A program made the translations under genes and the position numbers. 64,000 nucleotides of DNA, taken from Clostridium polyendosporum. Its GTDB lineage: Bacteria; Bacillota; Clostridia; Clostridiales; Clostridiaceae. This document shows, in pieces, positions 1-7,493 of this stretch. Under the pieces are notes generated by a model. It was not told where the DNA came from and did no database searches. It was given only the letters and a program-made list of their open reading frames with translations. The stretch is taken from NCBI RefSeq assembly GCF_018332455.1, contig NZ_BOPZ01000008.1, positions 1 through 64,000 on the forward strand, in the 5' to 3' direction. Position 1 is the stretch's first letter. Each line of letters begins with the position of its first letter.

Positions 1-57
1 GGTGTAAGCATGGTAACATGTTGAGCTGACTGATACTAATAGGTCGAGGGCTTGACC
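1..57 (+). rRNA. 23S ribosomal RNA, 3' end (partial)
   Basis: The first bases are the highly conserved 3' terminus of bacterial 23S rRNA (the segment ending in GGTCGAGGGCTTGACC). Only the last ~57 bases lie in the window; the rest of the rRNA operon is upstream of it. The 5S gene follows on the same strand after about 180 bases, the usual order. Confidence 0.93.
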
Positions 58-239
58 AATAAAAAGGCTAAAACTTATGTGCAATTTTGATGGAATAAAA
101 TTTCATCAACAAAACTTAAATTTTTTAGGAACGAGCAGTACGCGAAAGCGGCGAGTGAAGCGTGGAGCTTGCTTCAGGCAAGTGAGCACTGCAGCGAGGA
201 AGCTGACAAAGTAATGCGAAGTTAATAAGAAATTTTATA
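58..239 (+). other. 23S-5S internal transcribed spacer
   Basis: Spacer of about 180 bases between 23S and 5S with no tRNA. Its second half (about 125-225) is clearly richer in G and C than the flanking DNA and can fold, for example CTTGC(TTCAG)GCAAG at 168-182 inside a wider GCAGT...ACTGC pairing. It probably forms the RNase processing stems that release 23S and 5S; this is inferred. Confidence 0.6.
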
Positions 240-357
240 TCTGGTGATGATGCTTTTAGAGGATACACCCGTTCCCATACCGAACACGATGGTTAAGCTC
301 TAAGAGGCCGATGGTACTGCACGGGCGACTGTGTGGGAGAGTAGGAGGTTGCCAGGT
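240..357 (+). rRNA. 5S ribosomal RNA
   Basis: About 118 bases with the 5S hallmarks: complementary ends (TCTGGT / ACCAGG-type), the loop segment CCCGTTCCCATACCGAACACG and the 3' half with GGGAGAGTAGG. It directly follows the 23S tail and is followed by a strong terminator, so it is the last gene of the rRNA operon. Confidence 0.95.
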
Positions 358-391
358 AAAAGCCTCACAGCATTGCTGTGGGGCTTTATTT
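358..391 (+). terminator. rRNA operon terminator
   Basis: A stem of about 12 bp (AAAGCCTCACAG with CTGTGGGGCTTT, loop CATTG) is followed by a T-rich run immediately after 5S. Confidence 0.9.
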
Positions 392-442
392 CTATTAAGA
401 ATATATTATTTCGTTTTTTATTCTAGTTAATATTATTTCAAT

Positions 443-500
443 AAAACTAGGCATCGAGTCTGCTCGGCTTTAGCCTGATTTTACTTTGTAAAATAGTAGT
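443..500 (-). repeat. Family B intergenic repeat (reverse copy)
   Basis: Reads on the minus strand as the family B consensus: a TTTACAAAGTAAA palindrome, then GGCTAAAGCCGAGCAGACTCGATGCCT. Related copies occur at 13 further places in this window (see findings). Confidence 0.75.
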
Positions 501-520
501 AAATAAGAGTAGGAGGATAA

Positions 521-1804
521 ATGAGGAATATATTTTTTATCATTGTGTTATCTATAAATTTATTAATGAATGGTTGTTCAAGTAAAGTTAATAATAAAAG
601 ACCAAGCGTAACCATGGAAGATAAGGGAACTTATTATAAAGTAGAGATAAATCTTGATGAAGTAACTACTCATAAGCAGATTGGAGTAGAATATGGTGAG
701 CAAATACTAAAGTTTGTTCCTGAGTATCAAAAGTTATATGATTCTTATATGCAGGAATTAGCTATGTCTAATGAAATTCTTTATAGGGTTTTTCTTTCAA
801 GAGTTGAAGATATTAAGGGTCAGATAAGAGATGAATATAAAGATGAAATAGAAGGATTAGCTGTAAGTCTTGTAAATGCAAAAGAAAATATAATGGGTGA
901 TGGCAAGTTATCAAAGGATGAATTGTACTTACTTAATCTGATTCCTGATGTAGTAAGAGCTACGCAATGTTCTGCATTTTCTGTATACGGAGATAAGTCT
1001 TCTACAGACAGTAATATTACTGCTAGATTATTGGATTGGTATGGGGGAAGTAAAAACCAACTTAATAAAATACAGGCAGTTACAGTATTTAACATAGATC
1101 AAAAGTCTTTTTGTTCTATAGGATATTTAGGATTTTTAGGAGTTATTACTGGTTTTAATGATAACAAGGTTTTTGGAGCTATACTAGATTCCCCTACGTT
1201 ACAGCCTTATGATTCACAGAGAAAGCATTCATATACTTTAGACTTAAGATATGCTCTAGAAAATTATGATACTTTGGAGAAGGTAGCTGATTATATGAAG
1301 TCTCCAGAAAATCTTTATGCATTCTCCCATCTAATATATTTATCAGATGAAAAGAAGAGTGGTGTATTAGAAAATAATACAACTTCGAGGTCATCAGAAA
1401 TGAGAGCCTTAAGGCTTGAATCATCCGAATTAAATAAGGGTGTGCAATGGAATAATAATAATTCTATTGCAGCAGTAAATGCATTTATGATAAAGGGCAA
1501 TTTAGATAATTATTCTCCCGCTTTACTAAATAAAGAAAGATGGAAAAGTTTAAATTTGAAATTTAATGAGAATAGAGGTCCTTTGAGTGTTGAGGATATA
1601 AAGAAGATTGCTTCCTTTAAGAAAGGATATAAACCAGGAAAGCAAGAAGAAGGAGATATTTATAATAAAGAGACTAAACAGATAATAATATTTGAACCTA
1701 GTTCTCTAAATTTACAAGTATTTTTTAGACCAAAAGAAGGAGAATTACCTGCAGTACCTATTTTTGAGAAAATAGATATAAAGTTTAATAATCAACTTTT
1801 ATAA
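521..1804 (+). CDS. C45-type (acyltransferase/amidase-like) Ntn-hydrolase, putative lipoprotein
   Basis: A 427-residue protein with an N-terminal hydrophobic signal ending in NGC (Cys19), so probably an exported lipoprotein; the lipobox is not canonical (Met at -3). The central block, Cys150 followed by SAF and then ITARLLDWYGGS (about 166-177), matches the linear-amide hydrolase / peptidase C45 fold, in which an internal Cys exposed by self-cleavage is the nucleophile. The family cleaves non-peptide amide bonds (acyl amides, penicillin-type side chains); the substrate here is unknown. Residues 20-149 would be a propeptide. The ATG has an AGGAGG ribosome site seven bases upstream. It stands alone, between a family B repeat and a terminator. 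Confidence 0.7.
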   Translation: MRNIFFIIVLSINLLMNGCSSKVNNKRPSVTMEDKGTYYKVEINLDEVTTHKQIGVEYGEQILKFVPEYQKLYDSYMQELAMSNEILYRVFLSRVEDIKGQIRDEYKDEIEGLAVSLVNAKENIMGDGKLSKDELYLLNLIPDVVRATQCSAFSVYGDKSSTDSNITARLLDWYGGSKNQLNKIQAVTVFNIDQKSFCSIGYLGFLGVITGFNDNKVFGAILDSPTLQPYDSQRKHSYTLDLRYALENYDTLEKVADYMKSPENLYAFSHLIYLSDEKKSGVLENNTTSRSSEMRALRLESSELNKGVQWNNNNSIAAVNAFMIKGNLDNYSPALLNKERWKSLNLKFNENRGPLSVEDIKKIASFKKGYKPGKQEEGDIYNKETKQIIIFEPSSLNLQVFFRPKEGELPAVPIFEKIDIKFNNQLL

Positions 1805-1815
1805 AAACTAATTAA

Positions 1816-1869
1816 TCCCTCTAAAGTAGATAGTAAAATTATTAGTTAATCTACTTTAGGGGGATTTTA
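1816..1869 (+). terminator. Terminator after the C45 amidase gene
   Basis: A 15-bp inverted repeat (TCCCTCTAAAGTAGA / TCTACTTTAGGGGGA) is followed by TTTTAT. Confidence 0.85.
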
Positions 1870-1931
1870 TATAATAATATAGATATATAACTTCAAAACG
1901 AAATGTTAAATCTATTTATCGTTATTATAAG

Positions 1932-3170
1932 TTATTTTTTACTTTTATAATAAGAAGAATTTTTAAAGCCATTTTTAATATTTGATTTAGTACTTTTCTT
2001 GATATTACTAGTGGTAGTAGGCCTACCCATACCAGGAGTCAGGATTTCTCCTTTATATATTTCTTTTGCTTCAATTTTTATTTTAAATTGATTTTCGTAT
2101 TTTTTAATTAAAAATTCTTCTTTTTTTGTTACTATTGAAATAGCAGTACCATATTTTTCAGCCCTACCGGTTCTACCTACTCTATGTAGATATTCTTTTG
2201 AATCCTCAGGTAAATCTAAGTTAAAAATATGAGTTACTCCTTTTATGTCTAATCCTCTGGCTGCTAAGTCTGAAGCTACTAAAACATTGTACTTTCCACT
2301 TCTAAACCCCTCTAGAGCTTTTTTTCGTTCTTCCTTTGTTGCATTGCCGAATATTCCATAAGCTTTGATATGGTGATATTGAAGCTTTAGGGTAGTCATC
2401 TGAGTTTCTTCACTTTTATTAATAAATACTATTGCTTTTTCTGGTTTGGCAGCATGTATTAGTTTTCTTAAAACCTCAATCTTATCTCTTTGCTCTGCTG
2501 TCAAGTACAAATGAGTAATTTGGGGATTAACCAGTTGTGTATCTTCAATTTTTATAACTTCTGCATTCTTCATTAAATTCTTTCCTACATTTAATGTTGC
2601 TTCATTTATAGTCGCTGAAAATATCATTAACTGTCTGTCTCGCATTGTTGTTTTAATAACATCTTTTATTGTAGGTAAATTTTTTTCATCAAGTAATCTA
2701 TCACCTTCATCTATTACAATAGTTTTAATTGTATGAGCACTTATCTTTTTTAGTTTTATAAGTTCTAATATTCTACCTGGTGATCCTACAATTATATGAG
2801 GTTTTTCCTTTAGTTTTTCAATTTGCCTTTTTATATTTACTTCTCCTATTATAGTGGTAGAAGTTACTGGTATTTCTGAATTTGTAGATAAAAGTTTTAT
2901 TTGGTTGTCAATCTGGATAACTAACTCATGAGTTGGAGCTAGTATTATGACTTGCATTTCTCTTTTATCGCTATTGATTTTTTCAAATATAGGAAGTAGA
3001 TAGGCTAAGGTTTTACCACTACCTGTTTGTGACTGACCGATTATATCTCTATTTTCAAGTATTAAAGGTATCGCTTTACATTGAATCCCTGTGGCATTAA
3101 TTATATGTTCTTTTTTTAATGCCTCTATTAAGTTTAAATTTAATCCTAATTTATCAAATGAAGTTTCCAT
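1932..3170 (-). CDS. DEAD-box family RNA helicase with a variant DEGD box
   Basis: 412 residues with the full superfamily 2 motif set in order: Q-motif (about 28-31), SQTGSGKT Walker A (47-54), PTHEL (79-83), GSPGR (129-133), motif II DEGD (154-157), SAT (185-187), ARGLDI and HRVGRTGRA in the second RecA domain, and a short basic tail rich in Lys, Ser and Asn. It probably remodels RNA in ribosome assembly or cold adaptation, as related Firmicute helicases (CshA/YfmL group) do; the exact subgroup is not assigned. The third residue of motif II is Gly instead of Ala. An AAGGAG site precedes the ATG. The leader contains a duplicated 52-bp unit (see repeat at 3176-3283). Confidence 0.85.
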   Translation of the reverse strand: METSFDKLGLNLNLIEALKKEHIINATGIQCKAIPLILENRDIIGQSQTGSGKTLAYLLPIFEKINSDKREMQVIILAPTHELVIQIDNQIKLLSTNSEIPVTSTTIIGEVNIKRQIEKLKEKPHIIVGSPGRILELIKLKKISAHTIKTIVIDEGDRLLDEKNLPTIKDVIKTTMRDRQLMIFSATINEATLNVGKNLMKNAEVIKIEDTQLVNPQITHLYLTAEQRDKIEVLRKLIHAAKPEKAIVFINKSEETQMTTLKLQYHHIKAYGIFGNATKEERKKALEGFRSGKYNVLVASDLAARGLDIKGVTHIFNLDLPEDSKEYLHRVGRTGRAEKYGTAISIVTKKEEFLIKKYENQFKIKIEAKEIYKGEILTPGMGRPTTTSNIKKSTKSNIKNGFKNSSYYKSKK

Positions 3171-3175
3171 ATGTG

Positions 3176-3283
3176 TCTCCTTTATTATATATTTGGATAA
3201 AAAACTTCTATAACTTTATACTTAGTATCTCCTTTATTATATACTGAGATAAAAACTTCTATAATTTTATACTTAGTGTCTCT
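3176..3283 (-). repeat. Tandem duplication of the helicase leader
   Basis: Two ~52-bp direct copies (starting near 3176 and 3228), nearly identical, each containing TCTCCTTTATTATATA on the plus strand. Read in the gene direction each unit carries a GGAGA ribosome-binding motif, so the duplication copied the 5' leader including its Shine-Dalgarno sequence. Confidence 0.8.
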
Positions 3284-3442
3284 TTTTGTCAAATATATTG
3301 GGGATATATGGGAATATATGGGGATATAATGTTAACAATAACCTTCATTTATGAAAAGTATTTGAACATTATTTTCTTTTCATAATCAAGATGATATAAT
3401 TATATAAAAATATACGTACTTTTTGTTGAAGGAGTATAGAAA

Positions 3443-3913
3443 ATGTTGAAATTATCAATATTGGAATTTTTGTTTAGACTTATTCCTGAAGGATTCTTGT
3501 TTATTCTTGCAAGTTATACATTGTCTAAAAATCTAATTGATAAAAAGAGATACTTAATATCGAGTATAATTTTGGCCATTATAGTTTATAGCATTAGGTC
3601 ACTTCCAATTCATTATGGTGTACATACTATATTGGTTCTTATTATTCATATAGTCTTAACTGTGAATATAAATAAAATTGACATAATTAAATCAATTGAA
3701 TCAGGTATAACTACTATTATTATTGAATTCATATGTGAAGGTATTAATGTTTTCTTAATACACAAAGTGTTTAAAGTAGATATTGATGTTATTTTTAGTC
3801 AACCCTTATTGAAAATAATATACGGTATTCCATCTCTACTAATGCTTGGATGTATTATAGTATTATGGTATATTAGATTATTAAAAAAGAAAGAATTAAG
3901 AAAGTGTTTATGA
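3443..3913 (+). CDS. Polytopic membrane protein resembling an isolated sensor module of GHKL kinases
   Basis: 156 residues, almost entirely hydrophobic, with about five membrane segments and a short basic C-terminus (LLKKKELRKCL). It resembles the N-terminal membrane domain of clostridial AgrC-like GHKL histidine kinases, but the reading frame ends where the kinase linker would begin; no HisKA or ATPase part follows. Its stop codon overlaps the agrB start (ATGA at 3910-3913), so the two are translationally coupled. It may sense or help export the peptide made by the next two genes. The family match is from memory of typical sequences, and function is inferred. Confidence 0.6.
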   Translation: MLKLSILEFLFRLIPEGFLFILASYTLSKNLIDKKRYLISSIILAIIVYSIRSLPIHYGVHTILVLIIHIVLTVNINKIDIIKSIESGITTIIIEFICEGINVFLIHKVFKVDIDVIFSQPLLKIIYGIPSLLMLGCIIVLWYIRLLKKKELRKCL

Positions 3914-4566
3914 TGGAAAGGCTATCTAATAATATTGCAAATAAAATATCATCTGAGTTAAAACTTGATAATGATCGTAGGGAAGTAGTAGAATATGGAG
4001 CATTTGTCTTATTACAGACACTATTGTCCATAATTTTAGTTGTTATTTTTGGGTGGTTATTCAATGTTATTATAGAAGCTTTGTTAATTTCCTTTATTAT
4101 GAGTATTCTTAGAAAGTATTCTGGGGGCGTTCATGCAAGTGCATCAGATATTTGTGCTATAATTGGTACTATCGTATGTGTTGGACTGGCTATATTGATT
4201 TCGTATATTAATTCATTACTAAACCTAAACTTTGTTTTGATTTTAGGAGTGTTAATTTTTATATGGTCTTATTATATTGTTTATAAGTTAGTTCCAGTAG
4301 ATAGTCCAACAAAACCAATAAAAAATGAAGAAAAAAGAAAGCGTATGAAAAAAAGTTCTATTACGATTTTAAATATGTATCTAATTATTGTAGTATTTAT
4401 TATAGTAACTTATTTGAATATAGGAGTAGAGCATCTTCTTAACTATTCTCTGTGCATATATGTAGGTCTTGCTTGGCAGGTTTTTACTCTAACTTCAACG
4501 GGGCACTTTATAATGGCTAGAATAGACACCTTCTTTAATAAAATATTAATATCTGAAAGGAGGTGA
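3910..4566 (+). CDS. agrB: AgrB-type membrane cysteine endopeptidase (peptide pheromone processing)
   Basis: 218 residues from the ATG at 3910; a GTG at 3904 and an ATG at 3913 are alternatives. The conserved AgrB catalytic pair is visible: His in YSGGVHAS and Cys in SDICAI, seven residues apart, and numbered exactly 77 and 84 if counted from the GTG, as in Staphylococcus aureus AgrB. Several membrane helices surround a basic loop (KNEEKRKRMKK). AgrB removes the C-terminal tail of AgrD and forms the thiolactone ring. It lies between the membrane protein it overlaps and the agrD gene eight bases downstream. Confidence 0.9.
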   Translation: MMERLSNNIANKISSELKLDNDRREVVEYGAFVLLQTLLSIILVVIFGWLFNVIIEALLISFIMSILRKYSGGVHASASDICAIIGTIVCVGLAILISYINSLLNLNFVLILGVLIFIWSYYIVYKLVPVDSPTKPIKNEEKRKRMKKSSITILNMYLIIVVFIIVTYLNIGVEHLLNYSLCIYVGLAWQVFTLTSTGHFIMARIDTFFNKILISERR

Positions 4567-4573
4567 ATGCAAG

Positions 4574-4708
4574 GTGAATAAGCTTACTAAATTAGCTATG
4601 AAATTATCAGCAGCTTTCCTAACTCTTATTGCAGCATCAACTGCTTCAACTGCATGTTTCTGGGGGTATTATCAACCAAAGGAACCTAAATGCTTGAGCG
4701 AAGAATAA
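4574..4708 (+). CDS. agrD: AgrD-type cyclic peptide pheromone precursor
   Basis: A 44-residue product starting at a GTG with a very strong AAAGGAGGTG site ten bases upstream. Layout is typical of AgrD: an amphipathic N-terminal leader (MNKLTKLAMKLSAAFLTLIAA), a core with Cys28, and an acidic/Pro tail (YQPKEPKCLSEE) that aligns with the PKEL segment of staphylococcal AgrD. The predicted pheromone is a five-residue thiolactone ring C-F-W-G-Y, perhaps with one to three preceding residues. A second Cys (residue 40) lies in the tail. It directly follows agrB; no agrC or agrA follows. Confidence 0.88.
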   Translation: MNKLTKLAMKLSAAFLTLIAASTASTACFWGYYQPKEPKCLSEE

Positions 4709-4778
4709 AAAAGAAGTGGGGTCGGGACAACCGGCCTTATTTACTGTAGTATAATGGGTTTTACGAGGTAAAATATAT

Positions 4779-6470
4779 ATGAATATATTTGAAGAAAGTA
4801 AACAAAAAAAAATACATGATATAGTATCGGTAGTAAAGTTATGTTCTTTATTATTTTCGGGAATAATATTCTTTAAGTATTTATTTATCAGCGGTAATAT
4901 TACTAACAATTATAGATATACTTCTTATGCTATAACATCAATTATTACTGCTGCGTTTATGTTGATATTAATATACTTTATATGGGAGTTTTCAATAATA
5001 AAAAATATTAATTATAAATATGTTAAAATTATGCAATTAATAGAGAATTTTATATTTATTTTTATATTTTTTGTATTAATACTTTTATCGGGTGCTCAAA
5101 CAAGTCAGTATAAAATTTTATTTGAATTTATTATTATAACTTCTACTATAGAATCAGGTATGAAGCAGGGCCTTATTATGACCTGTATTTCTGTTGCTAT
5201 TATTCTAACCATGGATATTGTTTGTTTACCTAATGTACAGATTAATCAGTATTTTGAGAATGATATAATACTGTCTGGCCTTTTTTTCCTTACGGCATGG
5301 CCCTTAGGGTATTATGTAAAAATTGAAAAAGATCATATTAAAAAACTTGAGAGTTTAGCAAATAAAGATGGGCTTACAGATACGTATAACCACAGAGCTT
5401 TTCATGATGCATTAAGAGAGCAAATAAAATCATGTGAAAAGGAATATAAGCCCCTTTCTATGATATTTATAGATATAGATTATTTTAAACATTACAATGA
5501 TTTTAATGGTCATCAACAAGGTGATGAAGTATTGAAAAAGATAGGATTGTTACTGAATACCAGTGTAAGAAAAGGTGATATAGTGGCAAGATATGGTGGA
5601 GAAGAATTTGCCATAATATTACCTTATACTGAAGAGAAAGACGCTGTTGTTATTGCAGAGAATATGAGAATGCAGATAGAGAAAACTTATTTTAAAGGTG
5701 AAGAAAATCAGCCCAATGGAAAAATAACTGCTTCTATGGGGATTTCTACTTATCCAAATAAAGCTAAGAATGATGTAGAACTTATAAAGAGTGCTGATGA
5801 TGCTCTTTACAGAGCTAAGTTCTTTAGGAAAAACAGAGTTGAAACTTATAGTTCTATATTAGATGAATTAAAAAATGATATAGAAGAAAAACATATAGAT
5901 GTGGTTACATCAATAAAAACATTAATTAGCGTTATTAATGCAAAAGATAAATATACATATGGTCATGTTGAAAGGGTAGTTATGTATAGTAGATTATTAG
6001 CTGATAAGCTCCAGCTAAACGATGAAGATAAAAAGAATCTTATTTATGGTGCATATATGCATGATATAGGGAAGATAAATATTTCAAAAGAAATACTTAA
6101 CAAGAAGATGCCTTTAGATAAGGAAGAATGGGAGATTTTGAAACAGCATAGTATTAACGGAGTAGAAATAATCAAATCTGTTGATTCTCTTAAGGCAGTT
6201 TCCCCTCTAATAATGTATCACCATGAAAGATATGATGGTAATGGTTACCCAGAAAATCTAAAAAGGGAGAACATACCATATCTTGCTAGAGTCTTGACAG
6301 TGGTAGATAGCTTTGATGCTATGACTTCTAATAGGCCATATAATAAAAGAAAGACCTATCAGAAAGCTATAGAAGAATTAAGAAGGTGTAGTGGCACTCA
6401 GTTTGATCCACATATTGTTGAGAAGTTTATAGAAGTTATTAAAGAAATTGAAGATACAATCTTTCTTTAA
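4779..6470 (+). CDS. Membrane GGDEF / HD-GYP protein (c-di-GMP synthesis and breakdown)
   Basis: 563 residues. Residues 1-180 hold five or six membrane helices. The GGDEF domain (about 197-357) has an intact GGEEF catalytic loop (273-277) and an RKGD product-inhibition site (264-267), five residues before it as required. The HD-GYP domain (about 375-560) has HD (428-429) and HHERYDGNGYP (481-491). Both diguanylate cyclase and phosphodiesterase activity are therefore possible, and which prevails cannot be told. A GAGG site precedes the ATG. It begins 70 bases after agrD, with a TATAAT-like box at 4750-4755, so it may have its own promoter or be part of the agr transcript. Confidence 0.9.
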   Translation: MNIFEESKQKKIHDIVSVVKLCSLLFSGIIFFKYLFISGNITNNYRYTSYAITSIITAAFMLILIYFIWEFSIIKNINYKYVKIMQLIENFIFIFIFFVLILLSGAQTSQYKILFEFIIITSTIESGMKQGLIMTCISVAIILTMDIVCLPNVQINQYFENDIILSGLFFLTAWPLGYYVKIEKDHIKKLESLANKDGLTDTYNHRAFHDALREQIKSCEKEYKPLSMIFIDIDYFKHYNDFNGHQQGDEVLKKIGLLLNTSVRKGDIVARYGGEEFAIILPYTEEKDAVVIAENMRMQIEKTYFKGEENQPNGKITASMGISTYPNKAKNDVELIKSADDALYRAKFFRKNRVETYSSILDELKNDIEEKHIDVVTSIKTLISVINAKDKYTYGHVERVVMYSRLLADKLQLNDEDKKNLIYGAYMHDIGKINISKEILNKKMPLDKEEWEILKQHSINGVEIIKSVDSLKAVSPLIMYHHERYDGNGYPENLKRENIPYLARVLTVVDSFDAMTSNRPYNKRKTYQKAIEELRRCSGTQFDPHIVEKFIEVIKEIEDTIFL

Positions 6471-6501
6471 AAATAAGAAGTCAGGGTAAAGATATAATAA
6501 A

Positions 6502-7137
6502 ATGCTAAAATATAATAAATCTCAAATCAGAACCTTAATAATATTCAGTGTGTTTCAAATATTAATAGCCTTAGTGTTTATAAAATTAAGTAAGTGCTAC
6601 TCTATGGCTATAGAAAATGGTTTTGTTGTTTTTTTTAGTGCTTTATGTTTTTATATTTTTATTTTCATAATACCTGTAATGTTATATTTAAAGATTTTAG
6701 ATAAAGTTAATCCTTTTACATATTTAAAATTAAACCATAATATTCTTAGTGGAATTTTTAAAGGGATATTTATAGGAGTCCTTATTTTTATATTTGTATT
6801 ATTAAAAAATAAATTTCAAATTTATAGATATGCGTATGTTAAACAAGATATATTTTATATTTTAGGTAGGGTAATCGTTGGTCCATTAGAAGAAATTCCA
6901 TTCAGAGGTTTTTATATGCAAAAATTTTCAAAGTATATGAGCTTTTGGAAGTCTAATATACTATCATCAATGTTATTTTCTATTATGCATGTACTAGGAC
7001 AAGTGAATTTTGAATCATTGATTTTAATTTTTATAATAGGATTGTGGATGGGATACATTTTTAAAGAAACTCAATCATTATGGTGTGTATCTATAATACA
7101 TTCTATTTACGACCTATCAATATGGATTATTTTATAG
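6502..7137 (+). CDS. CPBP family intramembrane metalloprotease
   Basis: 211 residues with about six membrane helices. The signature of the CPBP (Abi/Rce1-like) family is present: EEIPFRG (EExxxR, about 131-136), a downstream SIMH histidine and a final HSIYD motif. Family members cut peptides within the membrane and are often linked to bacteriocin self-immunity or prenyl-protein processing. Position 30 bases after the GGDEF/HD-GYP gene and near agrBD makes a link to peptide signalling conceivable but unproven. The ribosome site is weak (CAGGG, 15 bases upstream). Confidence 0.78.
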   Translation: MLKYNKSQIRTLIIFSVFQILIALVFIKLSKCYSMAIENGFVVFFSALCFYIFIFIIPVMLYLKILDKVNPFTYLKLNHNILSGIFKGIFIGVLIFIFVLLKNKFQIYRYAYVKQDIFYILGRVIVGPLEEIPFRGFYMQKFSKYMSFWKSNILSSMLFSIMHVLGQVNFESLILIFIIGLWMGYIFKETQSLWCVSIIHSIYDLSIWIIL

Positions 7138-7148
7138 TAAACATATTT

Positions 7149-7176
7149 ACCAGCTCAATGTGAGTTGGTTTTTTTG
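7149..7176 (+). terminator. Terminator after the CPBP protease gene
   Basis: Stem ACCAGCTCA / TGAGTTGGT with loop ATG, followed by seven T. It closes the run of genes from 3.4 kb. Confidence 0.88.
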
Positions 7177-7180
7177 TTTA

Positions 7181-7493
7181 GTATCATTTAGTAAAGACAA
7201 ATCTAGCTAAAACTGAGTAGGGTTGATCGTATTAAATGTAAATGTTTTATAAGAAAGAAGGTTATGTTGCAGTTTAATAATTATATGCAAAAATTATTGT
7301 ACAATAGGTAATGATATTTACTAATGGATATTAAATTATCAATAAAATATTTTAAACATTATTGATTTTTTAATAGATAATTGATAATATATTTATTAAG
7401 AACATTAGGTTATATTTATAATTTATTAATTATTAATCTAAGATAGTATTTATTTTAGATAATCATAAGTAAACACTATAGGGAGGTTATTTT
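7181..7493 (+). other. Intergenic region before the substrate-binding lipoprotein gene
   Basis: A degenerate family B repeat lies at 7181-7230 (ATCTAGCTAAAACTGAGTAGG...TGATCG), truncated at its 3' end. The remainder is very AT-rich with short inverted TATTAAAT/ATTGATA stretches and probably holds the promoter of the next gene; no convincing -35/-10 pair or riboswitch could be assigned. Confidence 0.5.

Noticed and set aside
4721-4760. Terminator or riboswitch between agrD and the GGDEF gene
   Set aside because: Only a short CCGG-centred dyad is present with no T run, and no c-di-GMP riboswitch core could be matched.
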